This document shows, piece by piece, positions 54,234 through 64,000 of a DNA stretch of 64,000 nt. Numbering within the stretch: position 1 is the stretch's first letter; each line of letters starts with the position of its first letter. The stretch is from the NCBI GenBank assembly GCA_027575765.1, contig JANBPT010000062.1, forward strand, positions 22,937 through 86,936, given 5' to 3'. The translations under genes and the position numbers were made by a program. The DNA comes from Tieghemiomyces parasiticus. Lineage: Eukaryota > Kickxellomycota > Dimargaritomycetes > Dimargaritales > Dimargaritaceae. The notes beneath the pieces were generated by a model. The model was not told the DNA's origin and ran no database searches. It saw only the letters and a list, made by a program, of their open reading frames with translations.

Positions 54234-56602
54234 ATGTTGACCCGTGACGAAGCCAGGTAGGGGGTCCAAGGGAATCACAGGCTAAGTCGCTCGTACACCG
54301 CATTTAGGGCCCACACTATTTTTACGAAGCATTAACCTGGCCCTTTTTCATTGTATGCAAACTTACGGCCCCTCCGTCATTCCAAACTCCGCACCGCAGG
54401 ACCCGGTGGCAACAGTTCCGGGATACGTCCCTTATGTCATTGACCACCCTCCGCGAGCAAGGTTTGGCCACCCCGCTGGCCGAGCGACACCTGCGCAGCA
54501 TCAGTTGGAAACTGTACCTTGAATACCTCCCTGGACTGTCCGATGTAGGGGTGCTATGGCCCGAGGCCCTTCATAAGGAGCGTACCCACTATCAGCGACT
54601 CTACGACCGATACGTCACCGAGCCCTCTCGGCAGCTCAATCCGGCCACCGAACCCGATCGTGACCGTCCACGCAGCGCGTCCCCGGACGTGGACCTCCGT
54701 GTGTATAATCCCCTGTCGCTGGCCGAGGACAGTCCTTGGCAGCTGTACTTCCAGGATACCGAGCTGCGCTCTACGATCCAAAAAGATGTTGAGCGTACCT
54801 TTCCGGACCAGCCGTGCTTCGCCCGGCCCGAGGCCCGAACTGCTCTCACCGACATTCTGTTCGTGTACTGTAAGCTCCATCCAGATACTTCCTACCGGCA
54901 GGGAATGCACGAGCTGCTGGCGCCGCTCTGGAAGACTGTCTGGGAGGAGAGCGTGGCCCTGGCCGAGGACAATCCGGACACCTCAACGGATGCCATCGAA
55001 GCAGCCGTGTTCCAGGCCCTGGACGCCAACTACGTACAGCACGACGCCTTTGCGCTCTTTACCCGGGTCATGCGGGTAGCCCGCTCGTGGTTCGAAATCA
55101 GCGAGGTTGCCACCAATGCCACCGCCAATTTGCGCACCCGCAACCCCGGTAGCGCTGGTGGAGCCCGCAGCCCGCCTGTGTCAGACTCTCTGCGCCACCT
55201 TAAGATCAACGAGCTGAGCCGGGCCACTCCCATCCTGGCCAAGTGTAACAACGTCTTCTTCCAGCTCCTCAAGCGAGTGGACCCATCCCTCTTTACACAC
55301 CTGGAACAGCTCGAGATCGAGCCCCAGTTGTTTGGAATTCGCTGGATCCGGCTCCTGTGGGGCCGTGAGTTCCCCTTTGATGACCTACACTCTCTTTGGA
55401 CTGCCCTCTTCGCTGACGATCCAAACCTCGGAGCCGTGGACTGGGTGTGCGTAGCAATGCTGCTACGGGTACGGCGGACCCTCCTAAACGGCGACTACGC
55501 CACCTGCCTCCAAACCCTTATGCGTTATCCGGCTCTCATGGGTCCCGCGTCCGCCCCCGCTATGGCCGCACCGTTCCCGCCGTTCCCACACTTACCCAAC
55601 CTTCAATTGACTGGCCTGGCCCCCACCCAGTTCCTTTTCCAGCAGGCCATATATCTGCGCAGCCACTTCCACGCCGCCGCTGGTCAGCTGGTGGCTGCAC
55701 AGAATGACGCCCTCCTGGGCATCGAGACAATTAATGAACCGCTACCCCCGGTCGAAACATACGTGACATCGCCATCCCTACCAGCCCATCCCGTCAACTC
55801 GCGTAGCTTTCCATCTCCACGTACGGGCACTGGTGCTGGATCACCCGTACCTGTGGCGCGGGAGGCGCTCTCGGCCGGATCCATCCCACCAGTCGCCACT
55901 CCGACTACAACCAGTAGATCCACTGCCACCACGGTCGCGCGTCGAGCTAGCACCTCCCAGTCCGCCGTATTCGATTCCCGGTTGGGTCCGCCCGCAGCTG
56001 CCATTCTCGAGCAATGCGAGGCTTGGCTGCATCAACTGGCCACTGCTGCGCCCACCGCCCTAGATACCTCCCACCTGGATACCGTGCTGCCGCTCGTAAT
56101 GGAAACCCTGCGGTACACGCGACAGATCCTGCAAAACGATCCAGCCGCAGTCGGACGCGGTGCCGGGTCGGCCACCCCGTCGCAGCTGCTACGTCACCTG
56201 CCCGAGCACCTTGGAAATCTAGCAGCATCGCTAGGTATACCTAACCAGGTCGAGGGATCCCCCGCCGCAGCCTTCCCGCAAACCCACAAGCCCGTCGCGG
56301 ACCGGGTGACCGAGGCCTTTGAACGAACTATCCGGGCCCCCCTCTCTAGTCCCTTTTCGACCACTCCAGCGGGCTCCGCGATGGCCAGCGCGCGCTCTGT
56401 TCCCTTGGCCCCGGCCATGCGGTCCCATCTGGTTACCAAAACGGCCCACAAAACTAACTTACCGACCCACTCGGCCTCGTCCCACCCCGCCGGTCAGCGC
56501 ACATCGTGGACGCGGCCGTCTGATCCTGTCCGAGCTAAGTCGCCAACTTCCACAAATGCGAAGGGGGACCGTATCCGCGATCCTCTAGGCGCTATCTTTT
56601 AA
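54234..56602 (+). CDS. TBC domain RabGAP, TBC1D5-like (two exons)
   Basis: Exon 1 54234-54256 (only 23 bp) and exon 2 54400-56602, with a 143 bp GTAGGG...GCAG intron in matching phase; 741 residues. The frame upstream of the obvious ATG at 54434 stays open and reads RWQQFRDTSL, the usual N-terminal TBC1D5-type sequence, which is why the short first exon is proposed. The TBC domain runs from about 35 to 400: RSISWKLYL, the Arg finger in DVERTFP (Arg140), the Gln finger in YRQGMHE (Gln175), then FGIRWIRLLWGREFPFDDL. Relatives inactivate Rab7 and bind retromer on endosomes. The C-terminal 300 residues are Ser/Thr/Pro-rich and probably regulatory. Confidence 0.9.
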
Positions 56603-57157
56603 AAGTGGGCTGACGGGGTGAGATCAGGGATCGTATTATTACCACTCTTATGTAACCATTCCTTACAAGACTGAATATGCTTTCACACCTTTGCGGGGGG
56701 GTTGAGATGATAGAGGGAAACTCGGACCAGACACAGAGTTTGTTGATCAGGGCTGTACGCCAGGCGGCCACATACGGTCACACAGTAGAACATGTGGCAT
56801 TTAAAGCACGGGGGACAACGCAGCGTCCATACAGCCGGGGATTCCAGATATGGAAAACCCGTCACGTGCTCTGACTGGGCCTTGCCTGACGGCTCCCTTT
56901 CGCCCCTCGTCTCCAGGTTTTTGTTTTTTCTATAGGCTTCGATGGACACGGCTTAAATGACGAAGCGGCGTCTATGCACTTGGCGGACTTACCGTAGACC
57001 TCCAATGCCGAAGCCGGACCAAGAAAGAACGTCACCCTTGCAGCCAGGAGTTTCCCGTCCAAGTGGTGACCTCTCATTTGGTCTTCAACTCTCTGTCTAG
57101 TATCTACTTTGGGACCCCGGTACCGTTAGTTCGTAAGTCACTGGACGAGATTTCCTC
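56603..57157. other. Intergenic region between TBC gene and methyltransferase
   Basis: A 555 bp tandem spacer. No exon, strong TATA or polyadenylation hexamer stands out. Confidence 0.6.
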
Positions 57158-58525
57158 ATGGGCAAGAATCGCCGGAACGCAAATGGTGCGGGTAAGCCGA
57201 CGTCCTGGCTCAAGCCAGCCGAGCCTGTTCTTTCGGCGCCACCCGAGAGACCGTTCACTCGCGCGACACCACCAGCCACCCCCGTTACAAAGCCCGATGG
57301 GCCAGGTTTACCGACGATGGCCGACCAAGCGGACGTGCATGTCTGCTACATGGAAGCCGTACAGGCGCCCCGCAAGGAAATACGTAACCTTGGGAACCTC
57401 TACCAGCAGATGTACGATCGCTATTGGGATGGCCGAGCCGAGGCGACATCTGGCCGACTGGCTCGGATGACACTGTATCCAGCCACCATCCATAGCGCCC
57501 TTGGGGACGAGACTGACGATGATGACGATGGCAATGAGATACCCCCCAAGGCCTACCGGCTCCGCGAAGACTTTTGCGGTACCGCTGTGCTGTGCAAGGA
57601 GTGGGTTCGCCACCACGTGGCCCACGAAGCCGTGGGCGTAGACATTGATCCCGAGGTTATTAGGTACGCCCGCAACCACACCTTTCAGGACGCCACGGAC
57701 GCGGCCAAGGTGCGCCTGGTAATTGGTGATGTGCTGACCGTCGATGATCAGCTAAGTCATGCCGCGATTGCAGCCACAGGTATCACTTTGGTGACACCCG
57801 CTAGTGGCGACCAAGTCGAGTGCCCGGACCCGCTACCCGCGGTTCACATCGTATCCTGTCTCAACTACTCACTTTTCTACTTCCACCGGCGGACGCAGCT
57901 CGTCGAGTACCTCCGACGTTGCTACGCTAACCTCTGCCCGTTCGGGATCGTGGTGGCCGATGCGTTCGGCGGCTCGCGGGCCATGTACGATCTCCCCACC
58001 GTCAAAACCCGGCGATTCGCCAATTTCACCTACCATTTTGAGTATCGCACGTTCGATCTCCTGACTAACGTTGGGCGCTACATGATCCATTTCGAGTTCG
58101 CCGACGGGTCGTGGAAACGGCAGGCATTTACGTACCTCTTCCGTCTATATAGCCTCGTGGAGATTCGCGAGGCTATGCTAGAGGCCGGGTTCCAGCAGGT
58201 CCATATATGGGTCACCAAGCCAGCGGTGGTCGACACTGGGGCCAGCGGCCGATCAAGGAATCGACCAAAGTCCGCGAGGAGGGTACAGAGTCGGACCAAT
58301 GGCACGAATCGACGCGGCCGACGGGACCGGCAGAAGCACGCCATGCCGGCTACAGGTGTGGCGAGTACCGACGAGGATGGCGGGCCCAGTGAGACGGAGG
58401 AAGAGGAAGAGGAGCCTGACGAAGATGACCGCGAATACGTTGAGACGGGCCACGGACCGGTACCAGCCATGGAACAGTACAATGCTTACATTGTCGGTGT
58501 TAAGATCGAGCCCCATCTGACCTAA
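57158..58525 (+). CDS. Class I SAM-dependent methyltransferase, substrate unknown
   Basis: 455 residues, ATG 57158. The N-terminal 55 residues are basic and Pro-rich. Residues 60-110 contain YMEAV....LYQQMYDRYW, typical of this methyltransferase group. Motif I is LREDFCGTAVLCKEWV (135-150), and the acidic ribose-binding residue follows in AVGVDIDP (158-165). A NYSLFYFHRR..LVEYLRRCY segment and a VVADAFGG strand complete the Rossmann fold. An acidic Asp insert lies at 118-124. The C-terminal 100 residues carry a basic RRGRRDRQK stretch and then a long Glu run, suggesting a nucleic-acid or ribosome-related location, which is only an inference. Bacterial and fungal relatives exist, none with a substrate I can name. 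Confidence 0.85.
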   Translation: MGKNRRNANGAGKPTSWLKPAEPVLSAPPERPFTRATPPATPVTKPDGPGLPTMADQADVHVCYMEAVQAPRKEIRNLGNLYQQMYDRYWDGRAEATSGRLARMTLYPATIHSALGDETDDDDDGNEIPPKAYRLREDFCGTAVLCKEWVRHHVAHEAVGVDIDPEVIRYARNHTFQDATDAAKVRLVIGDVLTVDDQLSHAAIAATGITLVTPASGDQVECPDPLPAVHIVSCLNYSLFYFHRRTQLVEYLRRCYANLCPFGIVVADAFGGSRAMYDLPTVKTRRFANFTYHFEYRTFDLLTNVGRYMIHFEFADGSWKRQAFTYLFRLYSLVEIREAMLEAGFQQVHIWVTKPAVVDTGASGRSRNRPKSARRVQSRTNGTNRRGRRDRQKHAMPATGVASTDEDGGPSETEEEEEEPDEDDREYVETGHGPVPAMEQYNAYIVGVKIEPHLT

Positions 58526-59153
58526 AATTTATCTTCCGAGTCGGCTGAATACCTTCTCGAGGTATATAACCAGTTTCGTAGCACAGCATGCAGTCCATGG
58601 CTAAAACTCGGGTAGCTCGCTTTGATTGCTAAGCCTTACCTTAATGAATTGGTATTTGACTACAAAGTTCGGATGGCGCTGCTGGACGAGTCTGGGTAAA
58701 TTATGTAAGTACCCAACCCTGGGAAGGGTTGGCCGTGTAAGTATTCGTAGTCACGCAGGAACAGTAACGGTGGTTGCCAGACCAGGCCATACTTAACCAG
58801 GGTAGGTGCAAAACAACTCCGTCGCACGAGGTCTCCGAAGGCGCATGTCATTTATAGATAGACTAAATAGTTTTGAGTTGGCGGGACTTGAAGTCTCTAG
58901 TATTGGCGCTATAGACAAAACCCAGCATTGTCTAAAGTTAGGGATCGAATAATATAAAGCAATTCAGAATTAGACCATTCCTCACTTGGTCGCTTTCCTA
59001 TGTACTTCTCCATCATGTCGACCTCTGAAGCCCCATCCCCCAACCCGCTCAAATTTAGCTACCACAGTATAGCTCCTCGTTTATTATTCTTGTTATAAGG
59101 GCTGTAGGACAGGTTAAAATCCTTACTGGAACTGCCTATTACACCGAGCTTGG
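58526..59153. other. Intergenic region upstream of the mariner relic
   Basis: Holds a 63-codon minus-strand frame (ATG 58851, stop 58660) with balanced composition and a TATA-like run just upstream. No homology is seen and it may be chance. Otherwise nothing. Confidence 0.5.
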
Positions 59154-59757
59154 ATGCCCATTCTCGCACCACCGTCAGCAACTGGTAAGCTCGCTTTCGA
59201 ATGGGTCACAACTCTCTCGAAGATGGGCCCTGGTCTGGCCGCCCATCAGATGACATTGGCAACCTTTACAGAGCTATACCACATCCAAGGTGATGCTGAC
59301 CATACTTTATTGCACCAGGCGTGGCCTATTACACCTGAGTGTCAAGCCCCCTGGTGTCAAGGTCTCCACCGAACCCTACGCAAAGTACGGGCTGGAGCCC
59401 ATGGTCCGGGCCTGGGCGGAGCCACGAGGAAGTCTGGACCATCCTCCATGACTCTACCATGAATATGCATCGCCGCATCGTGCAGCATCTACCTAGACCC
59501 ACATTTCCGACTCTAAACTCAAACTTCTGCCAGCTCCTCCCTACAGTCCTGCTGACCTGGCCCCCCGCGACTTCTGGCTGTTCAGGAATATCAAACAGCG
59601 GCTGCGGGATAAGCAGTTCAGCACGGTGGAGGTGGTCGTGGGCGCCTGACAATTGGAGCTAGCCAGGCTCCAGTCAAATGACTATAGAGCCTGCTTTAAT
59701 AGTTGGATAGCAAGAGCTCGCCGAATGGTACAGAGTGATGGCAACTATATTGAATAA
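59154..59757 (+). pseudogene. Dead mariner-family (Tc1/mariner, D34D) transposase
   Basis: Only the second half is readable. One frame gives TILHDST..MHRRIVQHL, with the second catalytic Asp at 59450-59452. A frameshift follows, and the next frame gives LPAPPYSP.DLAPRDFWLF and KQRLRDKQFST, with the third Asp at 59554-59556, about 34 residues after the second, as expected for mariner. An in-frame TGA interrupts at 59647-59649. The same frame continues to FNSWIARARRMVQSDGNYIE and TAA at 59755-59757, the normal mariner C-terminus. The N-terminal part and terminal inverted repeats are not recognisable. The element is inactive. Confidence 0.87.
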
Positions 59758-59864
59758 ACACAATTTAGATTTGAGAAGACTGAAATTTTTGTCAGTACCT
59801 ATATAACGAGTGTAGCCGCAGGTGGACTGTTATCAACTCATAGCCACATCTCGACTCGCTCAAG

Positions 59865-62411
59865 CTACGTAGTCAGTTTCGCGGCTACATTAACGATGCG
59901 GCCCTCAACGGTGGGCGCCACGGCACACCAGTCCTTGATGATATCACGTTTGGGCCGGCCCAGCACTTTGCGTACCAGTACGTCGCGCTGCAGCTTGCGC
60001 CAGCGGTCCTTAGCTGAAGTTCTATGGTGTGGCGGAGGCGATAGGCGGGAGGTGGCCTTACTTGTGTCATCTGGTCCATCCTCAGCGGAACCAGTGTCCG
60101 GCAGGGGTCCACTGCAGGTGTATTCGAGGAGCTTGGTCGTCGAAAACGGATGCGACGTGCAACTCTTGACGAGTAGATTGTGGACGGACTCGGCATCACT
60201 AGTAATAGACGCCGCTGAGCCGTGACGTTCGTGGGTCTGGTGGGCCGGCCCGGTGGGCGCCGAAGTGGAGGTTACCACAGCGCCTTGGTCGACCGCGGCC
60301 AGGGCCGGGTCGAGCTGAGCCTGCTCGCGGGCTTCATGCTCCAACCGTGCTTGACGTTCGCGGTGATGGGCCGAGATGCGGTTCAACTTGGTGTGCAGGT
60401 CGTGGGTAAAAGCTTCGATGGCTGCCAAAACTCCTGCACCAGTGGGGTGCTCGGTTAGGGCTACCGCGTCCTCGGCCTGTTGAGAATCGGGTGTAGCGGT
60501 CGGGCTGGGGCGCTCACTGCCGCTAGAGCCGGCCGACAGACCCGAATCGTCCACTGAGGCGTGGGGGCTCGTCATATCATGGGCACAGCCCTTGGCCCTG
60601 CGGAACTGGCAGCCGAGATCCGCCTTGTCGTCCGAGAGATCGTTTACCGCGTGCACTTTGGACGAATGGGTCGGAATTTCTAGGCTTGGGAAGTACTTGG
60701 ACTTAAACTGGAGGGCACGGGTGTATTTCAAGCCCAAAAAGTAGCGCCGGAATAGAGCCGAGATGAGCACCCCGCTTTCGTCATCCACCACGCGTTCGCC
60801 TTCCTTGAGCACATCGTAGCCGTCGTGACCGTCGGCCATGTACTCCCGCGTAGCCACATTATACATGGTTTGTGGGTCAAGTGGGACGTACTGCGGGGAC
60901 TTGGCCGGGCCGTCACCAGGCGCCAGAGCGGTAGTAGTGCCCGGGACTAGAATCTGTACGTCGACAATGCGGGCCCCGGGTGGCAGGCGTGGATCAAACT
61001 GGATTCGCATCCCGGAGATTTGTGGAAACCGACCCTCCTGGGCCGGATACTTGGAAACCCCGTTCTCCAGGGCCTGGCGTAGTTGGTCCCCGCTAAGTCG
61101 GACCACTACCATGGGGTCCTCAAACGGGAACAGTTCCATGATAGTGCGCATGGTGATATCACCGGGGCCGTACACGCTGTCGGATCGGATGGCACCGCCG
61201 CAGGCCAGGGCCACATCGGTGTGGGGAAAGGCACAGCGCATCAGGTCGCCCAGTAGGTTGCCAATGGCCGACTCCTCGATGCGGACCCTTTGCGATCGGG
61301 CGTCCCACGGAGTCAAGGTATGGCCGATGACCTTGTCAATGTGTTTGGACACGCCGGCCGTTACGTCTGCTACAATCCGTTCTACAGCCAGGTCGGCCGG
61401 GATCTTAGAGGTGACCGCATGGCGGTACACCTTCAGCTCAGCGATTCGGGTTCGGCGGTCCGCGGCCCGGGTAACCGACAGGTGAACTTCGCTTAGGTCG
61501 CGGAAGTCAGTACCAGATTTGACGATCCGGAGTCCGCGGTAGGTGTTGGTCGGCTCGGCATTAGTCGCGCTGCCGGGCGGGTCCACCTCACCTTCTGGGC
61601 CGGCCCACACGGCCGGTTCCACTTGGATCGGGTCGGCCACCGTTACTGACTGATCGACCCCGGGTGGGAATGGTGCGTTTGTGCGGTCCACGAGCTCGAC
61701 AGCGTTACCAACCGCATACATGTGATCGTGACCGCCCAATATGAGATCGATTTCGTCGGGGCAGGCCGTGGCCAGTTTTATATCGTTGGGCAGTCGCATG
61801 TGCGTAAGAGCAATCACAAGGTCTACGCCGATCTCGGGACTACGCAACCGGCGGCTCCAGGTTTGGGCTGCCGCAACAAAGTCCTGGTACTGGAAGCTGG
61901 GCGGGAGGGACGGGAGGGTTTCCAACCATTCTGACTCGACGAGACCGATGAAACCTATCTTGAGGCCGCCGTGCTCTAGTAGGTGGTAGGGACTGGCCCG
62001 GGCAATGTTGCCACCGGACTCGCGGTCTACTACGTTGGTCAGTAACCAAGGGAAGTTGCACTGGCCTGATAGCTTCTCTAACACATCGATACCGAAATCA
62101 AAGTCGTGGTTACCATAGCACGCCACATCAATGTTGAGTGAGTTGAGGACGGGTACCATGTGCTTACCCCGCGTGAAGGAGGATTCGATGCTGGGGTTAA
62201 AAGCGTCGCCGCTGAACAGAACCAAGGCTGGTGGGAGGTCCTTACTCTCTGGGCCGGCGGTTGGGTGGGTACGCAAATGGTTAACCAGAGTCACAAACCG
62301 AGCGGCACCGCCCACCGGTTCCTTGGCTTGGTCGGATAGCGGCGCAACGTGATAAACGTCGTTGAAGTGCAGGAGACTCAAGGAGAGCGGGGTGGTTGCG
62401 TCGGAGGCCAT
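59865..62411 (-). CDS. 5'-nucleotidase family metallophosphoesterase
   Basis: 848 residues from ATG 62411-62409; the frame is open further but starts there with GTG and encodes leader-like sequence. The N-terminal calcineurin-type domain shows the metal-binding motifs LHFNDVYH (14-21), FSGDAFNPS, GNHDFDFG, ALTHMRL and GGHDH. The 5'-nucleotidase C-terminal domain follows at about 325-570, with AIGNLLGDLMR, ACGGAIRSD and the substrate-stacking region up to DGHDGYDVL. No signal peptide or GPI signal is seen, so it is probably intracellular, unlike animal CD73. The last 270 residues are Ser/Thr-rich and then basic. Substrates may be nucleotides, UDP-sugars or other phosphoesters. Confidence 0.94.
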   Translation of the reverse strand: MASDATTPLSLSLLHFNDVYHVAPLSDQAKEPVGGAARFVTLVNHLRTHPTAGPESKDLPPALVLFSGDAFNPSIESSFTRGKHMVPVLNSLNIDVACYGNHDFDFGIDVLEKLSGQCNFPWLLTNVVDRESGGNIARASPYHLLEHGGLKIGFIGLVESEWLETLPSLPPSFQYQDFVAAAQTWSRRLRSPEIGVDLVIALTHMRLPNDIKLATACPDEIDLILGGHDHMYAVGNAVELVDRTNAPFPPGVDQSVTVADPIQVEPAVWAGPEGEVDPPGSATNAEPTNTYRGLRIVKSGTDFRDLSEVHLSVTRAADRRTRIAELKVYRHAVTSKIPADLAVERIVADVTAGVSKHIDKVIGHTLTPWDARSQRVRIEESAIGNLLGDLMRCAFPHTDVALACGGAIRSDSVYGPGDITMRTIMELFPFEDPMVVVRLSGDQLRQALENGVSKYPAQEGRFPQISGMRIQFDPRLPPGARIVDVQILVPGTTTALAPGDGPAKSPQYVPLDPQTMYNVATREYMADGHDGYDVLKEGERVVDDESGVLISALFRRYFLGLKYTRALQFKSKYFPSLEIPTHSSKVHAVNDLSDDKADLGCQFRRAKGCAHDMTSPHASVDDSGLSAGSSGSERPSPTATPDSQQAEDAVALTEHPTGAGVLAAIEAFTHDLHTKLNRISAHHRERQARLEHEAREQAQLDPALAAVDQGAVVTSTSAPTGPAHQTHERHGSAASITSDAESVHNLLVKSCTSHPFSTTKLLEYTCSGPLPDTGSAEDGPDDTSKATSRLSPPPHHRTSAKDRWRKLQRDVLVRKVLGRPKRDIIKDWCAVAPTVEGRIVNVAAKLTT

Positions 62412-63923
62412 GTGGAGGGAAGAATCGGGCAGCGGGGATGCTGGCTTACGGATGCGGGGTTGGACTAGGGGGATCGCAGCGGAGGATTGGCCACGGTGGT
62501 GAAGTTCGTGAAAAGGTCGAGATGCACTGTACGTGGAGGGCGGGATCGGCAGCTCCTCCGGGGAGGGGCACCTCCGAACACTTAAATAGTGAAGGCGGTG
62601 CTTTGCGTTATTGCGAGCAGTATATGCGTCCGTTACCTCGATCACACCGACCGGGACACAACTAGAGGGCTTACCTACTAGACGGTGTTCAGAAGTGCTA
62701 TCGCACGGGGGCACATCACAGCTCAGAAAGGATAGTCATGGGGGTGGGAGGGAATGGCCTTGCAACCGCGGCAGATCGAACCTATTTTGGATGGTAGAAC
62801 AATTGCCCAGGTCGAGGCAGGACGTGGGATACGTCAGCAATGCTGAGAAATGAAAGCGCACCACACTTCTTGGTTGGGCGCCGTAGTAGATTTTCAAGTT
62901 CACCCTCGGTACCCCAGTTGATTTGGTGACGAAACCAGGAAGTGTGATGGAAGGATTACGGGCTACGATGTGCCCTGGCACTATTATATGACCAAATGTA
63001 CAACTGTGTATGTTGACAAAGCTATCTAGGATATGATATCTAGAAGTGCTCAATCCATTGTGCCGTTCAGTATAACTTATCGCAGATTTGAACCTTTCCT
63101 CGCTACACCGACTGCTACTCCCTCCCACTTTCCCTTAATCTAACGCCTCAGCACATGTTTAACAAGCACAAAGTGTACAAACTCACGTTGTACTGCTATT
63201 CACATAGCCACAGGACTAACAATGTTCAAGCCAAAGTAACCATAACACTATGCTTTTGTGTTACTTACCGGGCCATAAAAAACACGTCGCTTGCCCGTTT
63301 CCAAACTAGCCACGCTCCTCTTAAAAGTCTTGTGAACTGGGTCGGAATCGGCTTATAATGATATTGCTCGAATGTAAGAAATATTAAAGAAATGGTGTTG
63401 TGGCAGGCGTAACCCTATTAATAAAGAAACTAAGCGTTAAGCTCAAACTGTGGTGTGCATTAAAAATTGGATGATGACTGTCGTTTGATTGAAGAACGAC
63501 AATTAGATCTTTTGTGCTTGAATAACAACCGGTACTATTCATTGAAACTACTTAGCCTAAGCTAGTAAAGCTAGAACGGCAGGTTGCAGCGATGCCAGGC
63601 GCCGGCAGGAAATGGAGAGACGACTGGGTAGCCGCTGGATCAGGAATAGCGATAGGAAAGGCCATATAAGAATAAGGAGTGGCGCCCGGGAATGAAGGCA
63701 ATGTTCAAAGATCAGAAAGGTTGAACGTCGCTAGAAAAGGACATAGAGAATATAGGGGATGTAGGTGGATAATATGAATAAAAGCGTGAAACCCGGATAG
63801 CGAAGTCTACCAACCAGGTAGGCCACTATTGATCGGAATCAAGCTATGGTATGGGGTGCATTGAGAGGCAGAAATGGAATGTGATTTCCACAACCGATGG
63901 TGAAGGCATTTCTGACGACCACA
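62412..63923. other. Upstream region of the 5'-nucleotidase gene and right-end DNA
   Basis: AT-richer than the rest of the window from about 63000 on. No exon, RNA gene or element end recognised until the 77 bp repeat. Confidence 0.6.
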
Positions 63924-64000
63924 CCTCCGGTTGTCCATGTGGGTATGGACTGCAATTAAACGAAAGGCTTGTAAATGTGGATACCTAGCGGGGCACCAGG
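63924..64000 (+). repeat. 77 bp perfect repeat, copy 2 (cut by window end)
   Basis: Exact reverse complement of 17294-17370. The left boundary at 63924 is sharp; the right one is outside the window. It reads as about 20 codons followed by TAG at 63985-63987 in the same relative frame as copy 1. Confidence 0.95.

Noticed and set aside
58660..58851. 63-codon minus-strand frame
   Set aside because: Reads well and has a TATA-like run upstream, but it is too short and without homology to be called a gene.

Overview
The window is nuclear DNA from a filamentous fungus. It carries GT-AG introns of roughly 140-260 bp, CACC-ATG style starts, AATAAA signals and a eukaryotic gene set (PEX13, TRAPP subunit Trs20, anoctamin, TBC RabGAP, Sly41-type transporter). 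A BTG/Tob protein and a FERRY3/C12orf4 homologue point to an early-diverging, non-Dikarya fungus. My guess is Zoopagomycota-like, but the window alone does not prove that. Coding exons use many G/C-ending codons, while the spacers are long, rich in microsatellites and poly-G/poly-C runs, and contain transposon debris.

Layout. 1-12.2 kb: the 3' end of a subtilase gene (+), a 10.7 kb spacer holding a BTG/Tob gene (-), then a complete second subtilase copy in inverted orientation (-, to 14.35 kb). The two subtilase 3' ends are about 98% identical over 752 bp. 14.4-24.3 kb: mostly empty apart from an RPA-interacting-protein-type zinc-finger gene (-) and one end of a 77 bp perfect repeat that reappears inverted at the right edge of the window. 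24.3-30.0 kb: a two-exon FERRY3 (C12orf4) homologue with a UBA-like segment, then a Sly41/TPT transporter (both -). 32.3-35.5 kb: a spliced gene for a signal-peptide protein with an F-box-like segment (+), convergent with a sphingomyelin-synthase-like PAP2 enzyme (-). 39.2-40.4 kb: a five-exon TRS20/TRAPPC2 gene (-), assembled by hand from short exons. 41.9-49.2 kb: anoctamin (+), a small secreted protein (-), PEX13 (+). 49.7-52.4 kb: a tail-anchored coiled-coil protein (-). 53.6-58.5 kb: a possible small spliced gene (-), a TBC1D5-like RabGAP with a tiny first exon (+), and a class I methyltransferase (+). 59.2-62.4 kb: a dead mariner transposase and a 5'-nucleotidase-family enzyme (-).

Functional picture. 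The recognisable genes are mostly single-copy housekeeping genes, and many concern membranes: ER-Golgi traffic (Trs20, Sly41 type), endosome and Rab7/Rab5 biology (TBC1D5 type, FERRY3), lipid scrambling and head-group transfer (anoctamin, SMS-like), and peroxisome import (Pex13). No operon or cluster logic is evident. The accessory layer is the set of predicted secreted proteins: a subtilase pair, a signal-peptide F-box-like protein and a 119-residue glycine/alanine-rich protein. These are what one would look at first for host or prey interaction. Upstream of most genes the coding strand shows a long pyrimidine-rich leader, which helps to place promoters and flags a leader at 8.3-9.0 kb with no recognised gene.
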